The position numbers were made by a program, and so were the translations under genes. This document shows positions 36,640 through 46,388 of a DNA stretch of 64,000 bases, one piece after another. The stretch lies in the NCBI RefSeq assembly GCF_008704655.1, contig NZ_CP023688.1, positions 9,297,155 through 9,361,154 of the forward strand, written 5' to 3'. How positions within the stretch are numbered: the first letter of the stretch is position 1; every line of letters starts with the position of its first letter. The notes under the pieces were generated by a model. That model worked only from the letters and a program-made list of their open reading frames with translations, had not been told where the DNA came from and did not search any database. This DNA comes from Streptomyces rimosus. GTDB taxonomy: Bacteria; Actinomycetota; Actinomycetes; Streptomycetales; Streptomycetaceae.

Positions 36640-37031
36640 ACGTGCGGCGGACCGGGCGCGAACACAGGTACGGGCACCCCGGCACCGTCTCGCCGCCCCT
36701 CCCCATGCTGAGCGGGCCGGCCGACAGCCCCGAGATCGTCGCCGACTTCCATGCCATGGAACCCTTGGACGAGACCGCGGCCCGCGCATTCGACGAGCTG
36801 CGCGAGGCCACGCTCGCTGTATTCGCCGGCACGGCCCTCGAAGCCGGCGACCTGATCATCGTGGACAACCGCGCCGCCGTGCACGGCCGTACAGCCTTCC
36901 GGCCCCGCTACGACGGGCAGGGCCGGTGGCTGCGGCGCTGCTTCGCGGTCGCCGACCTGCGCCCGTCCCGCGCCATCCGGGCCGCCGGATCCCAGGTGTG
37001 CGCGCCACTGGGGCTGGTGAGCGCGCCATGA
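36640..37031 (+). pseudogene. C-terminal fragment of a clavaminate-synthase-like Fe(II)/2-oxoglutarate oxygenase
   Basis: The frame reads ALEAGDLIIVDNRAAVHGRT followed by AFRPRYDGQGRWLRRCFAV. The VHGR histidine is the second metal ligand and the WLRR arginine binds 2-oxoglutarate in TauD/clavaminate-synthase oxygenases. The N-terminal part is missing at the junction with the IS21 fragment. A matching N-terminal piece of the same family is at 51030-51345. Confidence 0.7.
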
Positions 37032-37046
37032 GAGGGCACGACCGTC

Positions 37047-37496
37047 TCATGCCTGGCCAGTGGGGGCCTCTGCTTCCAGGGCGGTGAGCAGTTCGGCGAG
37101 GGCGGGCAGCGACCGTTCCAGCGCCTCGCGGCTTTCCGGGCGCAGGCCGGCCAGGGCACGGCGCAGGGCGGCGGTGCTGGTGCGGTCGTAGCGGTCGAGC
37201 ATGTCGAGGGCCTTGGGGGAGGCGGTGAGGTGGGCTGTGCGCAGGTTGGTGGGGGAGGGGGTGCGTTCGACCAGGCCCGCTGTGGTCAGGGTGCGGATGA
37301 GGTTGCTGACGGTGGAGGGGGCCGCCTTGAGCCGGGCGGCGGCTTCGCGCGGGGTGATCGTGCCGGCTTCGGCCAGGACCCGCAGGAGTTCGATCTGGGC
37401 CTCGGGGAGGTCGGGCAGGCCCTCGGAGCGGCGGGTGCGCAGTACGGCTCGGCGCAGGGGGCCGAGGAGTCGGCCGAATTCGGTCGCGGTGTCCAT
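37047..37496 (-). CDS. MarR-family regulator
   Basis: A 149-residue winged helix protein: [40 protein letters not shown] and a wing with [16 protein letters not shown]. It is divergent from the phenolic acid decarboxylase gene, with 99 bases and a large palindrome between them. MarR-type regulators of this kind are released from DNA by small phenolic ligands, so it is the probable repressor of padC. Confidence 0.92.
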   Translation of the reverse strand: MDTATEFGRLLGPLRRAVLRTRRSEGLPDLPEAQIELLRVLAEAGTITPREAAARLKAAPSTVSNLIRTLTTAGLVERTPSPTNLRTAHLTASPKALDMLDRYDRTSTAALRRALAGLRPESREALERSLPALAELLTALEAEAPTGQA

Positions 37497-37519
37497 GACT
37501 CCATTGTGCCCCAGCTAAC

Positions 37520-37550
37520 ATTTTGCTCCAAAACAGTTTTGCTGCAAAAT
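37520..37550. promoter_or_regulatory. 31-base near-perfect palindrome, probable MarR operator
   Basis: ATTTTGC at 37520-37526 and GCAAAAT at 37544-37550 bound the palindrome; CAAAAC and GTTTTG pair inside it. Only a few positions and the central base fail to match. It lies between the divergent MarR and padC genes, in unusually AT-rich sequence, and covers the region where both promoters must be. Confidence 0.75.
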
Positions 37551-37595
37551 GAAGACGCGGATCCGTACTCATCCCATCCGTACGAGGAGGACACC

Positions 37596-38114
37596 ATGAC
37601 CACTGTCGCTGACCCCATCCCCGCCCAGGACCTCTCCGGGATCGTCGGCCACCGCTTCATCTATACGTACGCCAACGGCTGGCAGTACGAGATGTACGTG
37701 AAGAACGACCACACCATCGACTACCGCATACACAGCGGCCACGTCGGCGGCCGGTGGGTCAAGGACCAGGAGGTCGACCTCGTCCGGCTCGACGAGGACA
37801 GCTACAAGGTGTCGTGGACCGAGCCCACCGGCACCTCGGTCTCCGTCAACGTCATGCCCGGCAAGCGCCGCCTGCACGGCGTGATCTTCTTCCCGGACTG
37901 GATCCGCCGGCACGGCGAGCGCACCGTCTGCTACCAGAACGACCACCTGGACGCGATGCGCGCCTACCGCGACCAGGGCCCGACCTACCCCATCTACGTG
38001 GTCCCCGAGTTCGCGAAGATCACGCTGTTCGAACACGTCGGCGCCGATGACGACTCGGTCGTCTCCGTCGCTCCCGGCGACCTTCCTGCCGGCTGGTCCC
38101 AGCGCACCGACTGA
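37596..38114 (+). CDS. padC: Phenolic acid decarboxylase
   Basis: A 172-residue protein matching Pad[60 protein letters not shown] and [13 protein letters not shown]. These small beta-barrel enzymes decarboxylate p-coumaric, ferulic and caffeic acids to vinyl phenols without a cofactor. The Tyr and Arg residues of the active site are in the WQYEMYV and HTIDYRIH segments. ATG 37596 follows GAGGAGG. The divergent MarR gene and the intervening palindrome suggest substrate-induced expression. Confidence 0.95.
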   Translation: MTTVADPIPAQDLSGIVGHRFIYTYANGWQYEMYVKNDHTIDYRIHSGHVGGRWVKDQEVDLVRLDEDSYKVSWTEPTGTSVSVNVMPGKRRLHGVIFFPDWIRRHGERTVCYQNDHLDAMRAYRDQGPTYPIYVVPEFAKITLFEHVGADDDSVVSVAPGDLPAGWSQRTD

Positions 38115-38315
38115 GTCATCCGCCCGCGCCGGCCGGGTACCTGACGCTGGCTGCGGACCGGCTGCGGGACGCGGTGAACGCTGTTCCCTCGCCGCGTGCT
38201 TCAAGCAGCTCGCCGAGGTGTGCGCGGGAGATTCCCGACAGGGCAGGATGGGAACAGGCCGCACGGCGCCCAGGCGTGTCTCACAACTCACCCAACCTGT
38301 GCGGCTCTCCTCACG

Positions 38316-38747
38316 TCACTGGTCGAGAACCTCCGTGTTCTGGCAGGCGACCAGGCGCCATTGCCCGCCCTCCTTGGCCATCACGTAGAGCGGGGTGCCC
38401 GGGTTCCCGATCGGCTTCCCCTCCAGCGTCCAGTACTGCGCGTGCGCCTTGACCGCGGCGACGTCGGGTCGGATGAACAGCACGTTCACCACCTCGTACG
38501 TGGCCGTCGAGTCCTTCATGGCTCCCGGCAGCACCTGGTGAGTGAAGGACGAAATCTCATCACGACCGGTGAGGCGCTTGCCACCGCCCGTCGTCCAGAT
38601 CGCATCGGCCCGGAACAGGCCGACGAACTCCTCGGGCAACTCGTTCTGCTGGGAATGCTCAAGCGTGGCGAACACCTGCTTGATCGCCACGATCTCGGCT
38701 TCCTGCGTTTGCTGGTCCGTCACGGTCGTCTCCATGCCGATCATCAT
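38316..38747 (-). CDS. SgcJ/EcaC-like NTF2-fold protein
   Basis: A 143-residue protein with the NTF2/DUF4440 pattern: IVAIKQVFATLEHSQQNELP, GLFRADAIWTTGGGKRLTG and VVNVLFIRPDVAAVKAHAQY. The start is uncertain (ATG 38747, 38744 or 38735); upstream lies a short repeat CTCAA-N6-TTGAG at 38753-38768 that may be an operator. The SgcJ/EcaC family was named from enediyne clusters but its biochemistry is not settled. It is convergent with padC. Confidence 0.85.
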   Translation of the reverse strand: MMIGMETTVTDQQTQEAEIVAIKQVFATLEHSQQNELPEEFVGLFRADAIWTTGGGKRLTGRDEISSFTHQVLPGAMKDSTATYEVVNVLFIRPDVAAVKAHAQYWTLEGKPIGNPGTPLYVMAKEGGQWRLVACQNTEVLDQ

Positions 38748-38839
38748 GGAACCTCAATCGCACTTGAGATCAAGCCTCGCCCCAAGGTCGATCGATCCCC
38801 AGCCCGTAAGCATCCCGAGGAGGCGCGGAACCGGGGCAG

Positions 38840-40623
38840 CCTTAGCTTGTCTTTTATGGTCCGAGTCGGTTTCGTTCGGTGATGCTTTCTGGTCGATGAA
38901 CGGTCTTGCCTACGTCGTAGCGGGTGGCGGGCCGTCGGTTCTTCGAGCCGGGTGGCCGTCCCGGGCCAGGTACTGAGGGTTTCGGTGCACGGGCCGGGCA
39001 GGCCAGGTGCGGGCGGAGGTTCCTGAACCCGCGGCGGACGAGGGCCGGGGTGAGCCGGCCGGGATCGGCGGGCTTCTCCCAGGGACGCCGGAGGCCGACG
39101 GCGGCCCGGCGGAGGAGGCGGAGATGGGTGTGGGCGGCGATCACGATCCACGTCCGCCGGTCGCCGGCCCCGGAGGTTCGCAGCTTCGGTCGGGTCCACC
39201 CGAGGGTCTGTTTCATCGTCCTAAAGAGATGTTCGATGTCGAATCTCCTCAGGAACGCCTGCCAGCGCACGTCGACGTCCTCGCTGGTCAGGCCGGTGGC
39301 GGAGGACCAGAGCCAGAGCGGGAGCGGGTCGCCTCCGCCGGGCAGGCGGTCGACTTGGAGGCGGATCAGCGTGCCTTCGATGATCGGGAGTTCGCCGGTG
39401 TGGCCGATCCATGCGGAGCGGGTGGTCAGGCGGGGGTGGAGGCGGTCCCCGGCCAGGGCCTGGGCGGTGCCGTACCGGTCGGTGACCTGCACGGTTGCCG
39501 CGTCCGGCTCGCCCCAGGTCGCCGGCTTGGCGAAGCGGAACTCCTTGTCGTGCTTCGGCGGGCGCCCGCCCTGGGGGTAGGCCAGGGCGTATTCCTTGAG
39601 CGAGGGCGTTGGCCGTCGCATGACGCGGTCGGAGCGCATCCGTCCCAGCACCTCGACCGGAAGTCCGGCAAGGAGGCGGGCCATGCGGGGGGCGTCGTAT
39701 CCGGCGTCGAAGACGACGAGGATGTCACGGTCGCCGACGTGCCAGCGGCCCATCTCGATCAGATCGACAACGACCCGGCGGACCTGGGCGGCGGTGGCCT
39801 CGGCGACGTCGTCCTCGGGGCCGAGCCGGACGGCGTCCAGGAGCTGGCACCAAGACCGTCCGGCCCGATTCGAGGGCAGCGACGAAGGAGTAGGGCCAGC
39901 CGGGCACGAACTGGTCCGAGGACCGTCCGCTGCGGCCGTAGACGTGACAGAACAGGCGGTCCGCGCTGGTCGGCGCGTCAGGGCGGAGCCAGTTGCTGAT
40001 GTCGACCGCCAGGACCAGGCGGCCATCGGCGGCCTGCGGCATGGGCAGGCCGGCCAACACCTGCCGCAGCCGGGGCACGTCCACGCTCCCGTTGTTCAGC
40101 ACGTCGTACATGGCGCCGTGCCCGCGCCGGTGCTCAGCCACCAGCGTCAAGTCCACCGGGGCCCTCACCGACCCGTCCGCACACAGCAACGCGTCCACCA
40201 ACTCGAACAGCTCGTCCCCGCGCGTAGTCAGGCAGTCGAACAGGTCGTCCGTGAAGCGTGATGCCTTCGCGAACGTATCCCCGCGCCCAGGATCAGGAGG
40301 CAGACTCACCCTCACGGCCTTCGTCTCGATCGGTGCACCTTGGTCGGAGCACATGATCAGACGAAGGCCGCCTCAGCGTCCTGTGAATGCCCAGCTGTGG
40401 GACCAAGTTCGATGGCCATTCGAACCGCGTGATGGGGTCGGGCTGGCGGGCTGCATTCGTGGCCCTCAACTGATGCCTGGACGCCGGTTAGGCCGTAACC
40501 ACCCCCGGGCAGACCAGGGAGGCTGCCGTTCTTCGGTGCTGGTGGCCCCGGTACCGACCCCATCGCGAGGACTCTATGCGGTGGCACTGACATCCCGACC
40601 GGACCATAAAGAACAAGCTAAGG
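38840..40623 (-). mobile_element. Complete insertion sequence with 23-24 bp terminal inverted repeats
   Basis: The left end CTTAGCTTGTCTTTTATGG (38841-38859, running on to CCG at 38863) is repeated in inverted form at 40600-40622, with two differences in the 23 bases; one more outer base also matches. The 1.78 kb element carries one transposase gene on the minus strand, frameshifted once, and about 250 bases of non-coding sequence before the right end. No target-site duplication is evident. Confidence 0.85.
38854..40354 (-). pseudogene. IS transposase with one frameshift
   Basis: The first part (40354 to about 39855) reads RRGHGAMYDVLNNGSVDVPR, VLAVDISNWLRPDAPTSADR and FCHVYGRSG, where DIS carries a probable catalytic Asp. 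The second part continues in another frame with LLDAVRLGPEDDVAEATAAQ, ILVVFDAGYDAPRMARLLAG and IEHLFRTMKQTLGWTRPKLR. Together they make a full-length DDE-type transposase (about 490 residues) of an actinobacterial IS family. The shift near 39855, after VAALESGRT, separates the two frames, so unless corrected by frameshifting the gene is dead. Confidence 0.85.
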
Positions 40624-40730
40624 GACGAACATGGCTCGAAGGTCCAGGTTGATCTGGTCGTTGTGGTGCGGCGGAGTGGTCTGAGGCGGCACAGCGACCG
40701 GGCTGGCGCCACCGCGGGTACGGCTGGTAG

Positions 40731-40838
40731 GTGCCGCCGTTCCCGTTGCCCGCCGACCTCGCGCTGGCCCGCCCGGTCGACGAGGTCCGCACCGGCCCGG
40801 GGTGGAATCTTGAGGCTAAGGTCGACGGTTCTCCAGAC
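40731..40838 (+). pseudogene. ATP-dependent DNA ligase N-terminal remnant
   Basis: The frame reads PLPADLALARPVDEVRTGPG then WNLEAKVDGS, where K-x-D-G is ligase adenylation motif I with the AMP-accepting lysine. The match ends after motif I. It is the N-terminal counterpart of the ligase pieces at 14326, 31333 and 50590. Confidence 0.65.
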
Positions 40839-41089
40839 ACGAGCTTGTGTCTCACCGAGGTCCTTGCTGGTGGCCTTCGTACCGGTGAAGCTGCTGCCGG
40901 CCACATGGCGGGCAGGTTCGCGGAGGCCGGGTGCTGCTGCCCTTCACTGATGAGCGGAAGATCTGGAGGGCCGGGGAAGCCGCTGGTCTCGGCCACAGCC
41001 AGCTGAGCTCGCTGTTCGAGCGTCGCCGGGTGCCGGACGGGACGCCGCTGCTTCTGGATGAGGCGATGCGTCCGGTGGAGCCGCTGTGT

Positions 41090-41365
41090 TCCTGGTTTCG
41101 CCTCTGGTCTCGGCTGATCCTCGGGAAACGGCGCGGTGACCGTGAGCGGCTCGGCAGCGTTGCGGCCGTGCTTGGGCGCAATGGTCCCGAGCGGGACTTG
41201 GCCGGTTTCGTCCTGCCGGAAATCGGTGAGCTTGTTGAAACCGGAAATCTCTGGGAGCCGTATCAGCTCCTCGACCAGCATGGCCTGGCGGTCGGGCCTG
41301 TACGGGCGTTCTTCGCGGAACTTCAGGCCAGCGACAAGCCGGCAGCTACGGGAGTGCCAACCGGA
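41090..41365 (+). pseudogene. Tyrosine recombinase (integrase) N-terminal fragment
   Basis: The frame reads GFVLPEIGELVETGNLWEPY then LLDQHGLAVGPVRAFFAELQ and ASDKPAATG, similar to the core-binding domain of actinobacterial tyrosine recombinases. The catalytic domain with its R-H-R-Y residues is missing. Confidence 0.5.
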
Positions 41366-41407
41366 TGGTCCCGGCGAAGGTGCCGGGGTCAAACGAGCAC
41401 ATGGGCA

Positions 41408-42126
41408 TCATGGGCAGGCGGGGCAGGCGTCTGTGTCCGGTGTGCGCGGGCAGGGGAGGAATTCCAGGAGGCTGGAGGTTCTCTGGCAGTCGGCGAACGT
41501 CATGGTCTCCAGATGGAGGATGTGCCACCGGTGTTGCCGGGCGATCGCGTTCAGCCGGGCGCGGTCGCCGCTGTCGGCGAAGCCGAGCATCAGACGTCCG
41601 TTGTGCGTCAGGTGCTGGCGTGCCTGGGCGAGGTAGGTTGCGTGCGCTGTGTAGCCGGGGTCGGCGATGGTACGCCCCAGGCCCTCCGTCTCCGGCCAGG
41701 CCAGTTCGGTGTACCGGGCGCCGGAGTTCCAGAAGATCAGGTCGTACCGGTCGGTCCCGACCGGTTCGTACATGTCACCGCAGCCGGTGCTGACGATGTC
41801 CCTTACCCCGTGACGGTGGGCGTTGAGTGCGGTATTGGCGGCGGCCTGGGGAGAGAGGTCGGTCGCGGTGACGCGGTCGCAGCCGTTCACGGCGGCGGTC
41901 ACCGCGACGATGCCCGTGCCGGAGCCGATCTCCAGGAAGGATCCGCCGCAGGGGAGGGGACAGCGCGGGCGAAGAACTCCGCTGTGCGCGTGAACATCGG
42001 GACGAAGACGTCAGGCAGCAGATCCCAGCTCCGGCCGGCCATGGTGCACACCTGGGGTTCCGTGATGGTTCTGTGGCGCTGCAGCCTCTGGCGCACCAGG
42101 TTTCGTTCGTCCACGGACCCCTCCAT
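41408..42126 (-). pseudogene. Class I methyltransferase with one frameshift
   Basis: The first frame reads RTITEPQVCTMAGRSWDLLP and MFTRTAEFFARA. After a shift near 41955 the second continues FLEIGSGTGIVAVTAAVNG, VTATDLSPQAAANTALNAHR and RYDLIFWNSGARYTELAWPE. Motif I (EIGSGTG) and the NxGxR segment are like release-factor or tRNA methyltransferase-type enzymes. The shifted protein would be about 240 residues. It could be an assembly error or a true pseudogene. Confidence 0.7.
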
Positions 42127-43066
42127 CTCCAGGCGGGGTCACCCCGGGCCTGCTCTATTCCTGCGGATGCCGCCCCGGCCCGGTGTTCGCCGCCCGCTCG
42201 CCGGCAGGCCGCCGGGCACCGGTCAGCGGCGACCGCAAGCCACCGGCTCCGCAACAACGCCCCAGGCCAGATGCCGCTGCCATGGCCGTGCGGCGAGTAG
42301 GACGCTCGCCCCGTGCGGTCGGCGCCGCCCAGGGCGAGCACGCCGTGAGGAACTCGGCTTCACTCACGCTCGGCCCGGTGAGCCTAGGGTTTTGAGGCCG
42401 ACCCCGCAGACCACCGGCCGGAGGGCAGTCACAGATGCGTCTCCGCGACTGCCCCGGGACACCGGCACCGTGCGGGCCCTGATTCCCCTGGCGGCAGACG
42501 GGGAAACCTCGGCCCTGCCTCTAGCCGAACTGCTGTGGGGGATGACCTGATCTGTCTCTCGATTCTCGGCAGCGCTCCAGGGTGCGCATGCGCCCCGACG
42601 CGCTTCAGTTCCTGGCGTGGTCGCCACTGGGGTGTGTTCACGGTACGTGACCAGCGGAAAGCATGGGTACGGGCCGCAAGCCGCGAAAGCACCGGTCCTC
42701 GAGAGGCGACATGTCGTTCGGGGTGTCGCCGTCATCCGACCTGGAGGCAACCATGCACCGTATGATCCGCGCCGCTCGTACCGCTCGCCGTGCCGCGCTG
42801 GCGTACCGCGGTCCTTGTGCTGGGCGGCGTGCTCGTCGTGGCACCCGCCCCTGCACGTCGTCCTGGCTGGCCTGCCCGAACACCTCCTTCAACGCCGCCT
42901 CGAGGCCCTGGCCCGTGACGTCGAGGACATCACCATCGCGGTGCTGGCCACCACGCTGCCGCGCCTGAAGCGCGGCGAGTCGTGGTACGACTCGCCGTCG
43001 ACGACTCCCACCGTCGACGACTCCCACCGCTGGCGCGCCCGCTACCCGCAGGTGTTCAGCCGCTGA
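42127..43066. other. Degraded region with a short C-terminal remnant
   Basis: The only protein-like sequence is a plus-strand frame at about 42857-43066 (HLLQRRLEALARDVEDITIA, LPRLKRGESWYDSPSTTPTV, WRARYPQVFSR). It has no start and no known family. Other frames are unconvincing. Confidence 0.35.
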
Positions 43067-43493
43067 CCGGGGCGGCCGCCCGAAGGCGGCGGTCCGGGCC
43101 ACTACGCGCTGAAAGAGGGTGTTTTCGAAGGCTGCTCGCGCTCTTGCCGTGCTCCCGCGCGCCGCTGAAGGGTGGGTCTGTGCCGGGCGGCGACCGGGTG
43201 CTCTGCGCTGGTTCGCCTTCGCTGCCTGGCATGTTGCGACCGGCCGGTGCGGCTGCGCCCGCGGCGCGGGCCGCTTTCAGCCGGACGGCGCAGGCGAACT
43301 CCGCACGGACGGCAGGGTCGGGGGCGCTGCCAGCGGGTATCTGCCGGATACGGTCAGCGCGTCACGCCACCTCACTGCCTTGCACCGTGGGCCAGGGATA
43401 GGACACCGGCGGCCAAGAGACGGCGGCTGGTGTCGGGCAGTGCTGCAACAACGGTATGGACGAGACGAAGCGCCTGGCCGTGCTCGCTGCCGG
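43067..43493. other. Stretch without a supported gene
   Basis: Overlapping low-evidence frames on both strands; no domain, start or RNA feature recognised. Confidence 0.35.
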
Positions 43494-43925
43494 CTAGGCC
43501 GACGGTTCCCCGGTCAGCGGGTGGACAGGCACCAGGACGACTCCGTGCACGGCCGCGTACCGGATGATGCCGACGTCCACCGCGGCCGCGTTCTCGGCCG
43601 TGAACCCCTCTGCCTGCATCTTCCGATCGGGCGCTATCGGGCCTTTCGGACTTTCCCTGCGAGGCCCTGGCCGAACTGCGTGCCGACCGTCACGTGTGAG
43701 GTGCGGAAGCAGATGGCGGCATTTCTGCAGGGCTATGTGGCGCGGCGAGTGGAGTCCCGGTCGTAGATCACGGTGCGACGCCCGTCCGGCGCTGGTGCAC
43801 CAGTCGCAGGCACGACCTGACACGGCATCGCCCAGTTGAATCGGCTGACGAGGATGATGACGGCCGGGTGTATCGGCATGTTCCGGATCCACTGTTTGTT
43901 CAGCGGATGCCCGGTTGGGTCGACT
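43494..43925 (-). pseudogene. Broken small hypothetical gene
   Basis: One minus-strand frame begins MPIHPAVIILVSRFNWAMPC and ends after RTVIYDRDS. After at least one shift another frame finishes AVDVGIIRYAAVHGVVLVPV and HPLTGEPSA before a stop. The parts look like one small conserved protein, but I do not know its family. Confidence 0.3.
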
Positions 43926-44579
43926 TCACGGCCGGGTATGCCGCTCTGCGGCATCGAACGCGGGCGCGAGCGGGGCCAGCGCTGCGCGGAGCTGGTCGGG
44001 CAGTGAGCCGGAGGGCAGGACCAGTCCTCCGGCGGCGAAACTCCCAGCGGCCCCCGCGTTGGCCGGCCGGAGCCAGCTTTCCAACGCGATGCGGACTGCG
44101 GCGGTCACGCTTGCCGCGAGGACGCGGGCTGTGTGTGCACCGGCGTCACCCAGGCGTTCGGCGATCACCTCGGTGAGAGGGTGCTCGATGCCGGCGGTGG
44201 TGTCGAGGAACGCGTCGCGCAGCGCGGTCCGGGTGGCGATCAGCAGCAGCGCCTCGTGTTCGCGCTCTCCGGTGTTCGTGTACTGCTCGACCACTGCTTC
44301 GGTGACGGCGTCAGCCAGGCGCACTCCTGCAGGACGGGCCGCGACCGCCGCCGCGATCCGTACCTCCCGGTCCGCGGTGACGGCGGAGACGATCGCCTGC
44401 TCGCGGCTGGCGAAGTAGTTGTTGTAGGTGCGCGGCGAGACCCCGGCCGCTTCGGCAATGTCCTCGACCCGTACCTGGTCCGGTCCGCGCTCCACGGCCA
44501 AGCGCAGGGCCGCTTCGCGTAGCGCCTCGCGCGTGGCCTGCTTCTTCCGCTCCCGCAGCCCTGATGGTGGTGTCGTCAC
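43926..44579 (-). CDS. TetR-family regulator
   Basis: A 217-residue protein with an N-terminal helix-turn-helix (REALREAALRLAVERGPDQV, IAEAAGVSPRTYNNYFASRE) and a helical ligand-binding half. GTG 44579 is chosen because the family begins about ten residues before the first helix. It is divergent from a gene for a TIM-barrel-like protein. Two 12-base operator-like palindromes lie between them. Confidence 0.92.
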   Translation of the reverse strand: MTTPPSGLRERKKQATREALREAALRLAVERGPDQVRVEDIAEAAGVSPRTYNNYFASREQAIVSAVTADREVRIAAAVAARPAGVRLADAVTEAVVEQYTNTGEREHEALLLIATRTALRDAFLDTTAGIEHPLTEVIAERLGDAGAHTARVLAASVTAAVRIALESWLRPANAGAAGSFAAGGLVLPSGSLPDQLRAALAPLAPAFDAAERHTRP

Positions 44580-44602
44580 GGCGTCAGAATTCCACACAGA
44601 AC

Positions 44603-44630
44603 TGCGTGCCCGCAAACTTGCGTGCACGCA
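44603..44630. promoter_or_regulatory. Two tandem 12-base palindromes, probable TetR operators
   Basis: TGCGTGCACGCA at 44619-44630 is a perfect palindrome. TGCGTGCCCGCA at 44603-44614 differs by one base. Their start-to-start distance is 16 bases. They lie between the divergent TetR gene and the plus-strand operon. Confidence 0.65.
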
Positions 44631-44681
44631 CTTTTCCTGTCAGTCTCGACCCCGACCGGGACCGGCAGAGAGGACATCACC

Positions 44682-45473
44682 GTGCGAGCAAGAGGAATGA
44701 CCTACGACACCGGACTCGTCGTACACGGCCAGATATCCCGCGAGCACTTCGACCCCGCGGTGGTCCGGCGCGAGCTCGCCATCATCCGCGACGACCTGCA
44801 CTGCAACGCGATCCAGATCATCGGCGGCGACCCAGACCGACTGGAGCTGGCCGCCGGCGCCGCCGCCGAACTCGGCATGGAGGTCTGGTTCTCGCCCTAC
44901 CCGCTGGAGCTGGATCCGGAGCAGATCCTCACACTCTTCCGCGACTGCGCCGAGCGAGCGGAACGGCTCCGGCAACAGGGGGCCACAGTCGTGTTCGTCG
45001 CAGGGGTCGAGCTGAGCGTGATGAACCGCGGGTTCCTGCCCGGAGACAGCCCCGAGGAACGGGTCGAGCAGCTGATGAGCCAACCCGAGCGGCGGGCCGA
45101 AGCGATGCGCGAGCTCGGCGTGCGCATCAACGCATTCCTCCGCGACGCCGTGGCCACGGTCCGCGAGCGCTTCCAGGGCAGGCTCACCTACGCATCCATC
45201 CAGTTCGAGCAGGTCGACTGGGCTCCCTTCGACATCGTGACGTTCGAGCTGATCCGCTCCGCCGAGGTCGCCGACCGGTTCCGGGACGCGGTGCGCACCC
45301 TGGCCCAAGGCCCGAAGCCGCTCGCCATCACCGGGTTCGGCACCGCGGCCTACCGCGGCGCGGGAGACCGCGGTGGGCGAGTGCTGGAAGTGGTCGAGCA
45401 CGACCCAAAGACCAAGGCCCCGGTACGGCTCAACGGCATATACGAACGCGATGAGCCCGGCCAGGCCGCATAG
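44682..45473 (+). CDS. TIM-barrel-like conserved protein; homologues often named abortive infection protein
   Basis: GTG 44682 follows GAGAGGACATCACC and gives 263 residues. The pattern is barrel-like: DDLHCNAIQIIGGDPDRLE, EVWFSPYPLELD, VVFVAGVELSVMNRGFLPG with two acidic residues at strand ends, YASIQFEQVDWAPFDIV, and AITGFGTAAYRGAG. It recalls glycoside-hydrolase-like proteins of actinomycetes whose database names sometimes refer to phage abortive infection, without proof that I know of. Its stop overlaps the start of the next gene (TAGTG). Confidence 0.65.
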   Translation: MRARGMTYDTGLVVHGQISREHFDPAVVRRELAIIRDDLHCNAIQIIGGDPDRLELAAGAAAELGMEVWFSPYPLELDPEQILTLFRDCAERAERLRQQGATVVFVAGVELSVMNRGFLPGDSPEERVEQLMSQPERRAEAMRELGVRINAFLRDAVATVRERFQGRLTYASIQFEQVDWAPFDIVTFELIRSAEVADRFRDAVRTLAQGPKPLAITGFGTAAYRGAGDRGGRVLEVVEHDPKTKAPVRLNGIYERDEPGQAA

Positions 45474-46129
45474 TGGAGCCCTCCCGCTGTCCGGACACTG
45501 AGCCGCTCCCGGCGGCCGTCCCGGAACTGACCGGCGGCGCTGCGGTGCAGGCCGGGGCCGCCAAGGAGCCGGCCGTGCCGGTCTGGCGCCGGCGGTGGCC
45601 CTTCGTGGCCGGTGGGGCGGTGGTGGCCGCCGCGGTCTTGGCGTGCGTGTTCCTGCTGCCGGGCAACGGACACCGGCCCCACCCGGGCGTCTCGGCAACG
45701 GGCCTCGCTACCCCAACCCGCTCGCGCACAGCAGGACAGAACACGGCGAAAGCTTCCCTTTCCCCGTCTTCCGTGCCTCAGCCGGCGTGGACACCGGGAA
45801 CAGCGATGCTGACCGCTCATTCCTCCCGCCCGGCCCGTACCCGGGACGGCCTGGTCACGATCAGCGTGCTGTCGGTCGACGGCAACAACATCCCGGGAGC
45901 CGTCTACTCCGTCATTACCCCGTGGACCACCTGCCAGGTCTCAGCGGGCGACGTCGGCCAGTCCGTCGTGATCAAACGCTCCTCCGACACCTGGATTCGC
46001 CTGGTCATCATCGACTTCCCGGAAACCACACACACCGACGCCGCATCCACCGACTTCGACATTCCCATCGACTTCCAGATCACCCGCGGCCAGGGCCCCG
46101 CGCCCCGGACCACCCAAAAATGCACCTGA
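45473..46129 (+). CDS. Membrane-anchored exported protein of unknown function
   Basis: A 218-residue protein starting at a GTG whose first base is the last of the preceding TAG. A cytoplasmic Pro/Ala-rich segment is followed by one helix (WPFVAGGAVVAAAVLACVFL) and an exported domain (GLVTISVLSVDGNNIPGAVY, TCQVSAGDVGQSVVIKRSSD). There is no known catalytic motif. It is translationally coupled to the TIM-barrel-like gene, and both are probably under the TetR regulator. Confidence 0.75.
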   Translation: MEPSRCPDTEPLPAAVPELTGGAAVQAGAAKEPAVPVWRRRWPFVAGGAVVAAAVLACVFLLPGNGHRPHPGVSATGLATPTRSRTAGQNTAKASLSPSSVPQPAWTPGTAMLTAHSSRPARTRDGLVTISVLSVDGNNIPGAVYSVITPWTTCQVSAGDVGQSVVIKRSSDTWIRLVIIDFPETTHTDAASTDFDIPIDFQITRGQGPAPRTTQKCT

Positions 46130-46388
46130 CCCACGGGGTGGGGATGCCGGACCGTGTGGCGCAGCGAGTGCGGGATGCCCGGAACATGGATTGCAAAGTC
46201 GCAGGTCACTTTCGTGCGAGTCGGCAGTTGAGGAACTCGAATCGTGGGTCGGGCTGCGAGGGCGTGCCGGAGTCGGGGCCAGAGCCGGAGGTGCCCGGCG
46301 GCGGGGCGGCCCGGCGGATCCGCCGACGGCGCCGGGCGCGGGCGACGTCCGGATCACCCGGTACGGCGGGCGGGGCGGCCATCGCCCG

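Noticed and set aside
30218..40674. 19-base identical string at 30218-30236 and 40656-40674 taken as a repeat family
   Set aside because: Only two copies, no flanking structure; may be a small part of decayed ligase-type sequence. Not enough to call an element.
42155..42367. Minus-strand 70-codon frame upstream of the broken methyltransferase
   Set aside because: No ribosome site or family; arginine/glycine-rich shadow composition.
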